A stretch of DNA of 5,894 nucleotides, taken from NCBI GenBank assembly GCA_900768675.1, contig CAAGDT010000211.1, positions 1-5,894 on the forward strand, given 5' to 3'. This DNA comes from Oscillospiraceae bacterium. Lineage in GTDB: Bacteria; Bacillota; Clostridia; Oscillospirales; Ruminococcaceae. Below are positions 5,725 to 5,894 of this stretch, piece by piece. Position numbers and translations under genes: made by a program. Positions within the stretch are counted from its first letter, which is position 1; each line of letters starts with the position of its first letter. Below the pieces are notes generated by a model. That model saw nothing but the letters and a program-made list of their open reading frames with translations. It made no database searches and was not told the origin of the DNA.

Positions 5725-5790
5725 GACCAAATTGTCAAAAAATTTGCAAATGTGCAATAATTCTTGCTTTTTCGGGCAGTAAGCCGAATT

Positions 5791-5815
5791 TGCGGTAATT
5801 GTATATTTTACCGCA
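5791..5815. repeat. Perfect inverted repeat, candidate operator
   Basis: TGCGGTAA-ttgtatatt-TTACCGCA has 8-base perfect arms with a 9-base A/T-rich centre, spanning about two helical turns from end to end. No T-run follows it on either strand, so it is a poor terminator. It lies about 65-90 bases upstream of the operon -35 box. Its right arm overlaps a weak plus-strand promoter-like -35 (TTTACC at 5807-5812). This fits a binding site for a dimeric regulator, but no regulator is in the window. Confidence 0.45.
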
Positions 5816-5835
5816 CCGGGGCAAAAATATATGAT
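5807..5835 (+). promoter_or_regulatory. Weak promoter-like motif facing right
   Basis: TTTACC (5807-5812) and TATGAT (5830-5835) are 17 bases apart on the plus strand. They match four of six and five of six consensus bases. If real, it would drive a divergent gene starting at or beyond the right edge. A/T-rich sequence produces such matches by chance, so this is tentative. Confidence 0.2.
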
Positions 5836-5894
5836 ACTAAAAACCATTTAAACTCAGGAAATCTTTGCAAAAATCCGGCACCGCTATCGTCGTC

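Larger units (their letters stand above)
5620..5894. other. Non-coding upstream region of the operon
   Basis: These 275 bases hold no convincing complete gene. The part from 5670 to 5760 is A/T-rich and contains the operon promoter. Two inverted repeats lie at 5771-5788 and 5791-5815. From 5816 to the edge one minus-strand frame is open for 28 codons and ends in TAA at 5810-5808, which could be the tail of an upstream gene, but this length is expected by chance. Confidence 0.6.

Noticed and set aside
5771..5788. Hairpin TTCGG...CCGAA in the upstream region
   Set aside because: A 5-6 bp stem with a bulge and no T-run on either side; not a terminator, and no clear role.
5808..5894. Minus-strand frame open from the right edge to TAA at 5810-5808, 28 codons, possible tail of an upstream gene
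   Set aside because: A frame this short is expected by chance, another minus frame is also open for 18 codons, and the tail matches nothing I recognise. It cannot be decided without sequence to the right.
5865..5894. Plus-strand TTG start preceded by AGGAAA, open to the edge (10 codons)
   Set aside because: Ten codons with a rare start codon are far too little, although the position would suit the weak plus-strand promoter motif.

Overview
The window holds most of an F-type ATP synthase operon, read entirely from the minus strand, from a Gram-positive (Firmicutes) bacterium. The gene order, moderate GC content, AAAGGAG-type ribosome binding sites and the closeness of the proteins to clostridial subunits suggest a gut-type Clostridia/Oscillospirales (Ruminococcus-like) organism. 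The taxonomic call is an inference from style, not from a marker gene.

In the direction of transcription (right to left) the layout is: a non-coding upstream region with a good sigma-A-type promoter (5894-5620); a membrane-anchored extracytoplasmic protein of uncertain family, IseA/NTF2-like (5619-4957); atpZ (4926-4606); atpI (4609-4205, overlapping atpZ by ATGA); atpB, subunit a (4185-3430); a 97-base spacer with two hairpins; atpE, subunit c (3332-3069); atpF, subunit b (3036-2518); atpH, delta (2499-1951); atpA, alpha (1912-410); and the 5' part of an unrecognised gene for a membrane-anchored, Lys/Ala/Glu-rich helical protein (391 to beyond base 1). Apart from the 97-base spacer, gaps between genes are 18-38 bases or overlaps, and no terminator is visible, so all nine genes probably share one transcript. 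The remaining F1 genes (atpG, atpD, atpC) are not in the window.

Together the genes build the Fo sector (a, b, c), the stator link (delta) and the alpha catalytic-hexamer subunit, plus the assembly or ion-homeostasis helpers AtpZ and AtpI. Subunit c carries a full Na+-type ligand set with a glutamate (E29) in addition to the usual carboxylate (E62). This is the two-carboxylate pattern known from the Fusobacterium nucleatum rotor, so the enzyme is probably Na+-coupled.

The unusual parts are the two non-canonical genes on either side of the atp genes: the extracytoplasmic protein as apparent first gene of the operon, and the TM plus charged-helix protein placed directly after atpA, where atpG is normally found. 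No mobile element, CRISPR array, tRNA or rRNA was seen. The other long open frames, on both strands, are shadows of these genes.
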